Of a DNA stretch of 64,000 nucleotides, positions 11,855 to 24,187 are shown piece by piece. Within the stretch, counting starts at the first letter, position 1. Every line of letters starts with the position of its first letter. The position numbers and the translations under genes are program-made. Location of the stretch: assembly GCF_019175385.1 (NCBI RefSeq), contig NC_083344.1, positions 4,812,965 through 4,876,964 of the forward strand, written 5' to 3'. Below the pieces are notes generated by a model. It was not told the DNA's origin and made no database searches. It worked only from the letters and a program-made list of their open reading frames with translations. The stretch is from Lycium barbarum. Its lineage: Eukaryota > Streptophyta > Magnoliopsida > Solanales > Solanaceae.

Positions 11855-13038
11855 ATGGGGACAAATGGAGAAAATGTTACTGCTGATTTGAACCAAGGTC
11901 TTAACAATGGTGTTAATTAAAATCAAACTACCATAATGGCAACAATATGCATCAGAATCCAATTGTCAACAATGGAGTTCAAAATACCAATTCTGTTGAT
12001 GGAAATCTTGGCCAGAATTCTAGACAAGGACAAAGTATAGACTAAAATATTCCTCTCTTCTTAAGTCCAACAGATATTGGTGGTATTAGTCTGATTTCTT
12101 TTCACTTAGTTGGGTCTGAAAACTATACTGTATGGAGTAGGTATATGAGGTTAGCCTTGGAAGGAAGAAACAAGATAGGATTGGTAGATGGTTCTTGCAA
12201 AAGAGAAAAATACCCTGAGTCAACGTGGTATCAATTAGAATGAGTAAATGCTATAGTGCTATCTTGATTATTGTAGACCAAAATCTGTTAGGAGGAATTG
12301 TGTGTGCGTCAGAAGTTGCTGATGTTTGGGCTGATCTTAAAGAAAGATTTAATAGGGTAGATGGGGTTAGGACCTTCAATCTACACAAAGAAATTGTTTT
12401 ACTAAGTCAAGGAACTGCTAGTGTGCCAGCCTACTAGACTCAAGAATTTACGGGATGAGTTTGAGTTACTTGTTCCTTCATCTGGTTACAACTGTTAACA
12501 ATCAAGAGGGTTTGTTGCTTTCCTGCAAAGGTTGAAGTTTTTTCAATTTCTGATGGGACTTAATGAATCATATTCACAGGATAGGAATCAAATTCTGTTT
12601 ATGACTCCTCTTCCTACTATGAATCAATCCTATGCTATGATCATAGGTTATGAAGGGCAAAAGCTTCCATAGCAAACAATGGTGCATTGAGTATGAATAT
12701 CAGTAGTTCTACTAACAGTCTTGAGTCAATTTCTACGTACTCAAAGATTGCAAGAAAACAATCATCTGCTAATGGTTCAAGATACAACAACAAGAGATCT
12801 TTCAATCCAAACTTTGGCGTTATCTATGAGTTCTGTAAGTACAAAGGTCATACCAAAGAACATTGTTATAAGCTAGTAGGATATCCACCAGATTTCATAT
12901 CCAAGAAGAAGCCTTTTGTACCTCACAATAATGCAAGCAACAACAATACTAGAAAAGCTGCTTATAAAGTCTCAGAAGTGAATGCTCACACATCTCCAGA
13001 TCAGAATTTCAACTTTAGAATGAACATAAATGTTCCTA
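11855..13038 (+). pseudogene. Copia gag, broken
   Basis: The ATG at 11855 opens MGTNGENVTADLNQG and soon meets an in-frame TAA (about 11918). Downstream, in shifting frames, come LVGSENYTVWSRYMRLALEG (Copia gag N-terminal region, about 12109-12168) and a region around DQNLLGGIVCASEVADVW (about 12276-12329). A CCHC knuckle follows near 12829 but reads YEFCKYKGHTKEHC, with Tyr in place of the first Cys. A stop after ASVPAY (12437) and later frameshifts show loss of function. A MITE interrupts it at 13039. Confidence 0.8.
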
Positions 13039-13283
13039 GAGCCCGTTTGGATTGGCTTACAGCTTAAAGCTGAAAAAAATAAGTTGGGGTAGTCCAACTT
13101 ATTTTTTTTGGCTTATAAGCTGTTTTCAGCTTATAAGCTGCTTTAGATAAACTAAGTCAAATGGGTCCAATTATTTTTTTGAGCTTATTTTAAGCATAAA
13201 ATGACTTTAAGCTGGCCAGCCAAACACTCAAAAAAGCTGAAAACAGCTTATAAGCCAACTTATAAGCCAATCCAAACGGGCTC
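13039..13283. mobile_element. MITE in Copia gag, 245 bp
   Basis: Inverted ends GAGCCCGTTTGGATTGGCTT and AAGCCAATCCAAACGGGCTC match perfectly over 20 bp. Internal AGCTTATAAGCTG palindromes add more pairing. The flanking duplication is CTA (13036-13038 and 13284-13286) if the ends are as given, or CCTAG if each end is one base shorter. The GTTTGG-type terminus and a 3-bp duplication fit PIF/Harbinger (Tourist-like) MITEs, but CTA is not the usual TWA. Confidence 0.8.
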
Positions 13284-13657
13284 CTAGTATAGTACATATG
13301 TAGGTTTTCAAGGGATTCAAGAAAATGAGAATGTTGCGGCACAACTAAGAGACTGTACATTTACTAAGGACCAGTATGACCAAATTCTATCACTACTAGG
13401 ACATAGTGCAACTCACACTGATGTTGGTTCAGCTAATGCAATCAACATGGAAGGTAAGGCTCTATTTGTGTATGATAATGCTGAAATTTGGATAATTGAC
13501 ACTGGTGCTAGAAATCATATGGTGTCAAATATTGCTATGTTAAAAGCAGGTTCAATTGTTAAGTTGGAAAATCTTAAACAAGTATATCTGCCTAATGGAG
13601 ATATCTCCATGGTTACACATATAGGTCTAGTGTTATTTCAACTAGAAGTTTGATTAT
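13284..13657 (+). pseudogene. Copia protease segment
   Basis: A frame at 13447-13653 reads IWIIDTGARNHMVSN, the aspartic protease active site (DTG near 13498) of Copia pol. It ends where the solo LTR at 13658 begins and picks up at 16106 on the far side (NVFHIPRFKYYLMSV). Confidence 0.85.
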
Positions 13658-15582
13658 TGCAACGGTCCATCGGGTCGTTATAGTGCTAACGACCCTTTTA
13701 CCCCTGTTGACCCTTTCCCTAGGTCATCGGGCGGGTTTTAGAGTGACTTTTGGAGGTTTGAGCCTCAAAGTGAAATTCATTTGACCCAAAGTTGACTTTG
13801 AGTAAAAAGACCTTTTTTGAAATTTTGTCGACTCCGAGAGGTCCGGATAGACATTGATGACTTGGTAGTGTGTTTGGTTCGATTCCCAATGCAGTTGAGA
13901 GTGTTTTGGAACTTGGGTTGAGAACTTGGCTTTAAGCCATTGGGGGTTGACTTGGTCAAATAGACCTCCGTTGGGAAACTTGAGGACACATGTGAGTTCA
14001 TAGCGTGTTTTTATATGTGTTTTCATGTTTGTTTGGTATTTGTGGGGCCTCGGGTGATAGTCGAATTTCGAGTTGAGTTGGTCAAAAACCAGAACTTTCT
14101 GATATTCTGGTGTAGGTGCTGCAGCGGTACTATAACCGCCGTAGCGGTCCCACTATAGCGTTAGGAAGACAGCCATAGCAGACTAAGGGATTTTAGTGAC
14201 TAGACGTTGTAGCGTTATGCTTGCCGCTGTAGCGACCTTATGATTCTTGGTAGAGGCCCCCATGGCGAGCCATCTGGGCGCCATAGAGCTTGCATTGCAG
14301 TGGATCCCATGACCGCTGCGGCCGTAGTCGGGCAGAATTATTTTCTCTTTCTCAAGTTAAAACCCTTAAACCCTATCCCTTCTTCTCATCACTTTTCTAA
14401 GCACTCTTTGGGGGAGTAGAGCAACTTGTGGACTGAATCTTCTTGGAGGCAAGATCTATGACCCTAGCCTTCATCATTTGCCTTCCTAGATTCCTATTCC
14501 ATGCTTATAATCTCTAGAATCTAGATAGGGAAGATGAGTCTTCTGTTAAAATTCTTGAAATGGGTTTAGACTTCTAAAATGGAAATTGGTGGTGAAATTA
14601 ACTAGAATAACCATAGAATTTAATGAATTCCTTGTTGTTAACCTTATTTCTTCCATTATTAATGGGTAATTTGAGGATTAAAGAATTAGGGTTCATACCT
14701 AAATTTGGGGGGTTTTGCTTTAAATTCGAATTACACTTAATCTTGAGTTGTTTTAGCAAATGATTATTGGGTTTGATCACCTAGAGCTTGAATTGCATCT
14801 TCCATCTTTCAATTTCCAGTTTTATCCTTGTGGGCCCGTTCCCCTAATTTTCTTGGGTTAGAATTTGACCTAACTAGAAGTATAGCAATATAGGTGTCAT
14901 TATTCGTGAATTTTAATATAAAATTCGATTATGAATAGACTTTGAGTACTTGCAGGAATTGCGAAAGGGCAAGGCTGAGGTATGACGGTTCGAGGCTCCT
15001 GTTCGGCTTTCCAAGTAGGTTACAGCTTACCTTTCGGTTAGACTTCGATTAGCGGCTTATATATATAGTTAGTGATTGTTGGAGAAGGCATGTAAACCTT
15101 TGAGTATGAAGTGGGAATAGAAGACTTAGATTAATATTGTTATTGATTATGGTTTGTTGCCTTATTGTGTTTTATTGTGTTGTTGCTTATTATGAGTTGT
15201 TGGCTCGCCGCCACGTGATTGATTTAGAAAAATGATGCTTAGTGATTACTCCGCAACACTGACTATTGCATCGGGCTGTGTGTTCCGCAGCATGTACATG
15301 GACTTAGCGGTCCCCCATGGGTCATGACTATCGACGCGATGAGATATTCTGCCCGAAGAGTGTGTGTATCATTGCATCCATCTCATATTTATTATTGGCA
15401 TCTCTTTGGACTTGTTGATTGAATCTTGGTAATATGTGTATTTGCTTCTTGAGATGGTGTTTCAGCCTTGTAGTGGACTTTGAGGTGATTTACTAGATTG
15501 GTGGTTTGGTACTGGATTCAATACTTGGATTGTGTTGAGTTTTATCTGATTGTGAGCATGCCTACTTTTTCAGTCTCTTTAT

Positions 15583-15613
<31 letters not shown>

Positions 15614-16105
15614 TTATTTTAACTGTTGTCGGCCTATGATGCCTACTTAGTACATGTTGTTGTACTGATTCTAACCTGCTGTATTCTTTCTGAGTGTAGA
15701 GTTTGTGACCGAATCGACTTCTGCGCCCCCTGACTGAGTCCTGAGGCCATCTGACGAGTAATCCTGGGTGAGCATTTGGATGGATTCGCTGTCGGGATGC
15801 CTCTTCTTAGCTACTTGTCTTATTTTGATATTCTAAGACAATATTCCATTATCATACATGTATTCATATTCAGACTTGTAGTATTCGTAGTAGTTGCTCC
15901 TGTACGGCCTTAGACCAGATTCCTTAGGATTGTTGTATTATTTTCTGTAGTTATTCACTTATCCCTATTATTATCTCCAATTGAGACTTATATTCAATTG
16001 CCTTGATTTATTTATTGTGGTTGAATGAATGATTTGGGAAAGGGTTCGCCTACCGAGGTGGGAAATGGTAGGTACCCGCACGTTTCCCCTATTTGGGGTG
16101 TGACA
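13658..16105 (+). mobile_element. solo LTR in Copia protease, 2.4 kb
   Basis: Starts TGCAACGGTCCATCGG and ends TTTGGGGTGTGACA, flanked by a perfect target-site duplication ATTAT (13653-13657 and 16106-16110). It interrupts a continuous Copia reading. It contains a (TA)n tract at about 15582-15608. The GGGGTGTGACA end and the GTACTGAT...CTGC region near 15660 resemble the other Gypsy (Tekay/Del-like) LTRs in this window, but the 5' start differs, so it is probably a different family. Confidence 0.88.
15582..15608. repeat. (TA)n microsatellite
   Basis: About 13 uninterrupted TA repeats inside the 13658-16105 solo LTR. Confidence 0.9.
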
Positions 16106-19100
16106 ATTATTAATGTGTTTCATATCCCTCGGTTTAAATATTATCTCATGTCTGTAAGAAAAATAACTAAAGAGTTGGGGTGCTCAATTACTTTTTTCCC
16201 ACATTTTTGTGTCTTCCAGGAACTTTACACTGGAAAAGGTGAAGGAGATCGGTAAAGAACAAAGTGGATTATATCTACTGCTAAACAAATTGACTGAGAA
16301 GTTAGAGAAAGCACCTCATGACATGTTCAGAATGCTTCAAGACAAGAAGAGTCAAGTGACTCAAATGTTATAAATTCTACAGATGTGAAACTGTGGCATC
16401 AAAGACTAGGCCATGTATCTTCTATAGTGTTAAAGAAAGTATTTACAGCAAATTTACAGAAAATTAGTGCTAATATAGATCATTGTGCAATCTGCCCTCA
16501 TGTTAAGCAGACTAGACAAAAATTTCCTACTAGTAGTATAGAAGTACGAACTGTTTTGATATGATTCATGTAGACATTTGGGGTCCTTATAAGACTCCTA
16601 CTAGTGATGGCAATAAATACTTCCTTACTATAGTAGATGATTTCAGTAGAATGTGTTGGATTTTCTTATTAAAACAAAAATCAGATATATGTGTAGCATT
16701 GAAACAGTGTCTGGTGTTAATTTGTGAAAACTCAATTTAACAAAACTGTGAAGATTGTCAGGTTAGACAATGGCGTAGAGTTTGCCAACTCAATATGTGA
16801 GAATATGTTTAAACAGATGGGCATGATACACCTAAATCCCGTCCTTATACACCCCAACAAAATGGGTGGCAGAAAAATACATAGACATATATGAGAAATT
16901 ACTAGAGCAATCAGATTTTGTGGTTTTGTGCACTAGTTGCAGTTTATTTGATCAACAGACTACCTAGTTCTGTGCTTAATAATCAAACGCCCTATGAAAG
17001 ATTATACAAAAGAAAGCCTTTATTAACTCATGTAAAAGTAATGGGTTGTTTGTGCTTTGCCAAGAAATTGGTTGAATCAGACAAATTAAAGCCAAGAGCA
17101 AAAATGTCAGTCCTGCTGGGATATTCAGAAACTCAAAAAGCATATGTGCTATATGACTTAAAGCAAAAAACCATATTTGTAAGTAGAGATGTCATATTTA
17201 AAGAAAACATTTTCCTGTTTGCATTAATGAGAACTACACATGAGTCCATATTTGTGAATCATTTGACAGATAATAGTGTAAGAACTAAGGTATATCAACA
17301 TCCATTAGAAAACAAAGCAGCAAATGATAATAATGTATCTAGACTAGGTACACCAGAACAACCAGTGGCTCAAGATATTCAGACTGAATTACAACAACAT
17401 ATACAAACTCAGTCCGATGAGCATATAGATGAGTATATTACTCAAATTGAACCTGTTCTCAATGATGATGCAACTCATGAGTTACACAAGATATCAATAA
17501 CTATGAGCTTGTACAAAACATCAATAATACAGAACTAGTTCAAGACACAAGAAAGTCAAGTAGAGGAAAGCATCCACCAGTATAGATGAAAGACTTTGTC
17601 ACCTTAAATGTCCATACAGATTTACTATATCCATTAGCTAACTACATTAGCTATGAGCATATATCACCTAAGTAAGATAGCTTATATATCAGCTACTTTA
17701 ACATTAACAGAACCTAAATCATTTTTTGAGGTTAGTAAAGATCCTAAATGGATAGAAGCCATGAAAGCTGAGATACAAGCCTTGGAAACCAACCATACTT
17801 GGGAGGTGGTTAAACTACCAAAAGGCAAAGTACCAATTGGTTGCAAATGGATATATAAGATTGAATACAAGGCATCAGATGAGATTGAAAGGTTCAAAGC
17901 TAGACTAGTTGCTAAAGGATACAGTAAAAAAGAAGGCATAGATAATCAAGAAACATTCTCTCCAATAGTTAAAATAGTTACTGTTAGAACCATCCTAGAA
18001 CTAGCTGTATCTAGAAAATGGTTTATACATCAGATGGATGTATACAATGCATTTTTACAAGGTGACTTGCATAATGAGATTTATATGACTATGCCACAGG
18101 GATTTGCTAGTCAGGGGAAGAAGGTATGTAGACTAGTCAAATCCTTCTATGGTCTAAAACAAGCTCCAAGAGAGTGGAATGCAAAACTCTCAGAAGCATT
18201 GGTCAAGTTACAATTTCACCAAAGTCAACATGATCATTCCTTGTTTATCAGGAAAATTGCTCAAGGAATAATCTTAGTTTTAGTATATGTTGATGACATG
18301 TTGACACAGGCAGTACTCTTAGCCTAATTGAAGAAACCAAGCTTGAACTAAAGAAAGCTTTCAAAATGAAAGACTTGGGAGAATTGAAATACTTCCTTGG
18401 AATAGAGTTTGCTAGATCAGATAAAGGCATCACTATGCATTAGAGAAAATATGCATTAGAACTCATCTCAGAAGTTGGATTATCAGCAGCCAAACCAGCT
18501 GGGGCACTAATTAATATTAATGTAAAATTTACATCAAAGCAGTATGATGATCATATACTCAAAGTAAAGAAAAACCACGTCCCAGATGATCCTTTAACTG
18601 ATCAAGCTCAGTATCAAAGACTGATAGGCAAGCTACTCTATTTAGCTGTGACTAGACCAAATATTGCATTTGGAGTACAAATTTGAGCCAATTTTTACAA
18701 CAACCTAAAGCATCCATCTTGAAGCAGCTTTTAGAATTGTAAGCTATGTAAAAAAGCAACCAGGACAAGGCATCTTGTTATCTAGTAAATCAAGTGACAC
18801 AATTTCAGCATATTGTGATGCTGATTGGGCAGCTTGTCCCCTAACTAGAAAATTTGTAACTGGTTTCATTGTGAAGATTGGTGATTCTATTGTATCTTGA
18901 AAATCTAAGAACAACTGTCTCCAGAAGCTCAGCTGAAGCTGAGTACAAAAGCATGGCAACAACAGTATCTGAACTAGTTTGGCTTGTTGGATTACTTAAG
19001 GAAGTAAATGCAAAAGTGGATTTGCCTATAAATATCCATACTGATAGTAAAGCAGCTATCCAAATAGCTGCAAATCATGAAATGACCAAACACATAGAAA

Positions 19101-19185
19101 TAGACAGTCATTTTATAAGAGAAAAACTGCAACAAGAACTGATTGCAACTCAATATATGCCAACCAAAGATCAACCTGCAGATAT
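16106..19185 (+). pseudogene. Copia integrase, RT and RNase H, broken
   Basis: After the solo LTR the Copia pol resumes. GAG pre-integrase and zinc-binding residues lie near 16390-16510 (LWHQRLGHVSS, CAICPHVKQTR). The integrase core (DIWGPYKTPTSDGNKYFLTI) and its C-terminal part (NRLPSSVLNNQTPYERLYK, frame 16918-17538) follow. RT spans 17653-18327 with GCKWIYKIEYKA, HQMDVYNAFLQGDL and the catalytic YVDDM. RNase H appears around 18915 (RSSAEAEYKSMATTVSELVW) through 19180. Stops and frameshifts occur near 16374, 16563, 17538, 18327 and 18900. A solo LTR interrupts the reading at 19186, inside the conserved QPADI/LTKGL stretch; the second half is at 22581-22610. Confidence 0.88.
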
Positions 19186-22100
19186 TGTTATAACCCGTAC
19201 TTTGTGCGTTTGGATATTTCAAGGTCGTCGTGGAAAGTTAAGGGCGAGACCATTTTCAAAACTTATTATTGTATACAAGTCGATTATGAATATTATTTAT
19301 GAATATTGGTAGTATGGAGAGATTGAGAAAGGTTAAGGATAAGAAGAGAAATTCACAAAAAGGAGTCGTGGAAATAATGTGGAAGGCTAGGGGCGGAATG
19401 GCAATATTGAGGAAAGTCGAGGAGCAAATGGGAATTTTATAAAAGGAGTTCATGAAGGTTCCAAAAAGGGCATATTGGCCATGTGATGGAAATCTATGGA
19501 CCAAAGTGTACATGGAAAGACAATGAGTCATCTTTTAATTCTTTAAGAAAAATTCAAGAAAAAGAGAAGAATTCTCTAGGAAATGAAGAAAGGAGCATGT
19601 GGCCATTTAATAAGTAATGGGGGCTATTTGTAAATTTTAAAAAGTTACGGGCCAAAGCTTCTTAAGAAGACATTAGTAATCTTCTTTTAATTTTAAGAAA
19701 AAGCAAGAATTTTCTAGAGAGGGGCATGTGCCCCTCACATGCTTGGAGGTATATATATATATATATATATATATGAGTCTACCCTCCAATTCAAGACAAA
19801 GAAAACAAGAACAAACAAAAAAAAAAAAAGATGAAGAGAGTGAGATAAGGAGGGTTTCGGCCAAGGCTTAACAAAATTAGGCCATGGAAGTTGTGTTCCA
19901 AAAATTTATTTCTTCATGCAATCTTACTAATTTGAAGGCCCTCTTTAACATGGTATAGTTGTTGAAACAAAAATCTTCCTTTTTCTTGCAAGATGACAAC
20001 CTTGGCTAAGTTGAGTAATTGAAGAGAAAAGGTAAGAATCCAATATTCTTATATGTATTATGGATGGTTGTGCATGTTGTGATACGTAGAAGTGAATGGA
20101 ACTCATGAAATATGCATATGCATGGTGTTGGCCGAATAGAGTAGTAGTGGTGTAGAAATGATAAATTAATTTTATTAAGTAATTTGATTGTTGTGTTGTG
20201 AATTCCATGATGTAAAATGGATGAAAAACATGAAGTCATGGATGTTGTATAGTGGTCGTGTGCATGGTGTGTGTGGCCGTGTGTGTGTTGTTGCATGTAA
20301 GGATGATGAACCAATTTTATCTAGTATCTTGATTGCTGTTGTAGTGTATAGAAAAGATGGAAAAATTCATGGAAATATGTATGTAATGTTGTGGCCGAGA
20401 ATGGTGATATTTTGTAAGCTATGGTGAATTGGTTTCATGTGATGTTCTAGTTGATGTCGTTGTGGATTTCATGAGGCGAAATGAGAATTAAATGGTTAGA
20501 AGTGAAGTTGTTATTGTTCTTGTGGAAATTGGAAAGTGTTGGACAAAGAAGCATGTTGATTGAATCATTTTGAAAGATACGTGAATTGAATATTAAAGTG
20601 TTGCTAGAATAATTGTTGGTATTGTTGATAGTTTGGCCGGGTTGAATTCCCGGATTATTGTCGATTAAGAATTTGGGCAAGTTAGATTTTGGGGAATGGT
20701 GTATTTACAGGGGAAATGCTGCCGAAATTTCGGCAGACAAAGTGTTACTTTATGAATCAACTTTTAAATGTTTTAACTAAGGTTTGGTAAATGTGACCTA
20801 ATTGTAGATTTTGGCGAATTTGGAACGTGAATTTGGAGAAGCGTAAGGAGCGGAAAAAGGTATGTAAGGCTTCACCATTCTTTCTATGGCATGTCTTAGA
20901 TGTAATAAGTCGGATACGAGCCGTGGGGACAACTCCGTTCTCCGGAATCCGCACCCAAAGTTCTCCACGTTTCGTTCATTAGAATTGAGCTAAAAATTGT
21001 GCAAAATGTTAGAAAGACTTCCTAAATATCTAGAGCTCGCATAGAGAGGTCCCGACTACCCTAAAACCCTCCCAGGAGACGTCATGAAATGTAACGAACG
21101 TGAATTTGATATGCCTCCTCATTTGACCCGAGGTGGGCCTATGGATCCCGGATTTTATTTATTGTTCCGGTTGACCTATTTTGAAATAGAACCTAAAGGA
21201 AGCCTTTGATCCTTATACCGCTTATCTAATGACAAGTAATGTAGCTATTCTAATGAGAATAATCCTACGACGATAATGATAATGACGATGTAAGGAAGAG
21301 AATATGTCTATGATGAGAACGACGAGAACGATTGCATGCCTAAAAGTCTTAAGTGAAGGATTCAATATGAATACAAGAATAATGGACTAGTTCTTGAGTC
21401 CAACCCTATTCCTTTGTCATGACTCTATTTTCTAAAGACTCTAAAGTACATGAAATAATGTTTTATAAGCTTTACGATCTTGTCCCATGTTTTCCCTTAA
21501 TGCTATTTTTCATTGATAGTCTCGCCTCATGATATTAGTTCCTTCAAGGTGAGGCATAACGATCATGATTATTTCGTAATGTAATCGGAGGCTACCGACC
21601 ATACGTCACTCCGACGTGGACATGGTTTTCTTGGGCTCTCGAGCGTGTTGTATGCATGTTATAAGTATATGTATATGATAAAAGATCCAAAGCGCTATAG
21701 ACGCTGATATATGCACATGATACACGTCTATGTATACGATAAAAGAGCCAGAGCGCTATAGACGCTGATATATATACATGATGTATGCATATGTATACGG
21801 GGAAGATGGGAATGAGGCCAGAGCGTTATATACGCATATCCACCTGATCAGTTGACATTATATGACATGACATCGTCCCGGACGCGGGATGCCCGGACGC
21901 GGGATGTACATATTTATGGTTAAATGGATCGGCTGCCGACGCCTCGGCAATATGACATGTTCTATTTTTATATATATGAGCAAGAAATGTTTTTTTTTAA
22001 AGGAAAGCTAAGCATGCATGGTATCCGCCCTCAGCGGCCCTCATATGTACAGGTTACGCTTTTATCCTATGATATGTTCTATGTTTCCATGCAGTTATTG

Positions 22101-22580
22101 TTCATACGCATATTTCTTGCTAAGTTACTAATCTTGCCTTACATATTCAGTACATTACTCGTACTGACCCCTCTTCTTCGGGGGCTGCGTTCATGCCGCG
22201 CAGGTACACCCAAAGAATGCGAAGTTAGCATAGAAGATGTTCCAGCAGAGTCGGTAGGCTTCATTTGTCCTGGAGTGCTACCAAGTCAGAGTATATGTGC
22301 TATGACGCTATGTTCGAGGTTAGAGACTTTGCAGACAGAGTCGTGGGTATAGAGTGTCAGCTTGTAGACGGCTTCGCCTGTCGATATGTTATTATGTTTC
22401 ATATCACGGGTCCCATATGATGGTAGACTTTACTTATGAAAAAAAAAATTGAGAGCTCACTATGTATTTTATTCTTAATTTATTCAAGAGTTTATATGTG
22501 TAATAAGAGTCAGCGGGTTCGCTCGGCTCCGGATATGGGGTCGGGTGCCCATCACACCCTAGTAAGGTCGGGGTGTGACA
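19186..22580 (+). mobile_element. solo LTR in Copia RNase H, 3.4 kb (long-LTR family, copy 1)
   Basis: Starts TGTTATAACCCG and ends GGTCGGGGTGTGACA, with a perfect target-site duplication GATAT (19181-19185 and 22581-22585). It shares start, end, the GTACTGACCCC hairpin region (about 22163-22205) and many internal stretches with the solo LTR at 24188-27493, and the hairpin region with the minus-strand LTRs at 57029-60209 and 63008-64000. It has no PBS, PPT or pol. Internal features are an (AT)n tract near 19751-19774, a roughly 60-bp tandem repeat around GCGCTATAGACGCTGATAT (about 21675-21790) and a short CCCGGACGCGGGATG repeat near 21875-21905. Confidence 0.93.
21675..21790. repeat. two roughly 60-bp tandem units in solo LTR
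   Basis: Two units each contain GATAAAAGA, then GCGCTATAGACGCTGATAT, then a CATGATAYAC-type stretch. A third, weaker GCGTTATATACGC follows at about 21823. Confidence 0.7.
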
Positions 22581-22660
22581 GATATCCTCACTAAGGGACT
22601 CAGCAGGGTTCAATATGAATATCTTATGTCCAAACTAGGTGTATTAAACATCTTCCCTCC
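22581..22660 (+). pseudogene. Copia pol C-terminal tail
   Basis: Reads on from the RNase H domain as ILTKGLSRVQYEYLMSKLG and then PPSLRG, the usual end of Copia pol just before the PPT. It is cut off from the rest by the solo LTR at 19186-22580. Confidence 0.85.
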
Positions 22661-22670
22661 TCCTAGTTTG

Positions 22671-22678
22671 AGGGGGAG
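22671..22678 (+). promoter_or_regulatory. Copia polypurine tract
   Basis: AGGGGGAG directly before the right LTR, the expected plus-strand priming site. Confidence 0.85.
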
Positions 22679-23020
22679 TGTAGAATAACAAAAGAATGCA
22701 CAAATATACCGTTTGTATACAACTGGTATACTTAAATTGTTATGAGTATAACTAACTGTCCAAAAGTTAATTATACACCAGTTTCCCTCCAGAAGTGGTT
22801 ACGAGTTAGTAGATTAGTTTAGGGAGGTTAGTAGACTATATAAAGTGTATTCTATCACTTTGTAACACAATTCAATCAATATAATCTACTAGAAAATGTT
22901 CTCTTTACTCTTGTAGATCATTTCTTTTTCTGCAATTCACTCAACTGTTTTCTAATCGGTTGATCTCCATTCGTGTACTGTTCTTGTAGTTCATTTTAAT
23001 GTCTTGCACCATTAATTTCA
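22679..23020 (+). repeat. Copia right LTR, 342 bp
   Basis: Starts TGTAGAATAACAAAAG and ends CACCATTAATTTCA. It aligns end to end with the left LTR at about 92 percent by eye. Confidence 0.9.
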
Positions 23021-23130
23021 ACTAGTAACATGCTAAGCACACGCAAAATAACCAAAAGTTCAGTTTTTTTTTTTTTTTTTTTTGTGGAGAAAACTAGAAA
23101 TTTAGTGTAATAGAGATTTAATTCATAAAC
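23021..23130. repeat. about 115-bp repeat, unit 2
   Basis: ACTAGTAACATGCTAAGC, poly-T, then AAATTTAGTGTAATAG copies the sequence before the Copia element (11286-11403). Confidence 0.7.
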
Positions 23131-24187
23131 CTCAAGTGGTATTTTAAGTTATACACATCATGGATAGTAGAGGGGTCAATATTTTCACTAAGGGTGTCAA
23201 CATATAGAGGAGTAAACCCACGAAGAAGTCAAGGGGAGTCAATATATACATGTGGTTCCGCTATTGGTCGTTAGTGTAAGAAACTTTATACCATAACATA
23301 TTAGGTTGCCTTTATTTATAGTAGATAATCTGTTTTATTTTTAAGATTATAAATCTTGTATTCATTTATTTACACTTAATGAAAATTTTAATCTTAATCA
23401 TCAGATCTCAGTCATTAAAACTGTTTATTTTAAGGTCTGAATCTTAATCATCCAAATCTTAACCATTAAGTGCATTTTTTTTAATATATTACATCCACTT
23501 AATGAGTCTGAATAAATCTGAATGGTTAAGATCTGTAACAAAATCTAGATATCATTAAGATGTATATTCAAAAATTTCTAAAGTGGTAGTTCACTAATTC
23601 CATCAATTCACTGTTGTCGCCATCGCCACCATTATCAACCTCCACCAACGTTGCTCACCAAGTCACCATTATCAACTACTACCACCATCCACCACCGATG
23701 CACATTCACCGTCCTTAGCCATAACCACTATTGTTGTCAAACCCCACAATCAACCATCACCACCATTAGCCACCATTTACAATCATCACCATGAACCACC
23801 CTTACCACAACATCTACTAATCACTATATACGGACAATCACTATCGTCATCACCACTATATATCGTTAGAGGCGGATCTAAGATTTAAACTCTAGGGGCT
23901 CAACCTTTTAAAATATTTAGCTTTGAACTATTATATTTCTAAAGCTATGAGTTCATATCTACTATTTAATGTAATTTTAGTAAATGCTTACACATAAATT
24001 TATACCCCACATTGAAAGTTTGGGGACCCCTAGTTATAGTACTCCATCCGCCTCGGTATATCGTCAACCACCACCTTCATTAGCTATCACTATCATCTAT
24101 CACAACTATTAATAGCCTCCACCAACTACCACCATCAACCTACTACTGGCAGCTACCATCACCACTATCTACTTTCCACGACACTAT
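23131..24187. repeat. CCACCAT-rich tract, left part
   Basis: From about 23590 the plus strand is dominated by CACCA, CCATC and TCACCA words without a fixed period. Upstream, CTTAATC and CATTAAG stretches (23380-23530) appear in both orientations. The tract continues after the solo LTR at 27499-27540 and then into CTTAATCTTAACC at about 27710. It may be the interior of a larger transposon, but I could not define ends. There is no ORF. Confidence 0.5.
23867..24056. mobile_element. hAT-type MITE, 190 bp
   Basis: Begins TAGAGGCGGATCTAAG and ends ACTCCATCCGCCTCGG, so GAGGCGGAT is inverted at both ends. It is flanked by a perfect 8-bp target-site duplication TATATCGT (23859-23866, 24057-24064), diagnostic of hAT. 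Non-coding. Confidence 0.85.

Larger units (their letters stand above)
11409..23020 (+). mobile_element. Ty1/Copia retrotransposon with three nested insertions
   Basis: Left LTR 11409-11749, right LTR 22679-23020, a PBS directly after the left LTR and a purine tract directly before the right. The order gag, protease, integrase, RT, RNase H defines Copia. The target-site duplication appears to be ACTAG on the right (23021-23025) and AATAG on the left (11404-11408), with one change. Removing the MITE at 13039-13283 and the solo LTRs at 13658-16105 and 19186-22580 leaves about 5.5 kb, a normal Copia size. The two LTRs differ at roughly two dozen or more sites, so the insertion is not recent, and the coding region is broken by several stops and frameshifts. 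Confidence 0.9.

Noticed and set aside
13724..14026. 100-codon minus-strand frame
   Set aside because: Lies wholly inside the 13658-16105 solo LTR and has no domain.
21924..22352. 142-codon plus-strand frame
   Set aside because: Within the 19186-22580 solo LTR; covers the conserved hairpin region, no domain and a counterpart is not kept in the sister LTR.
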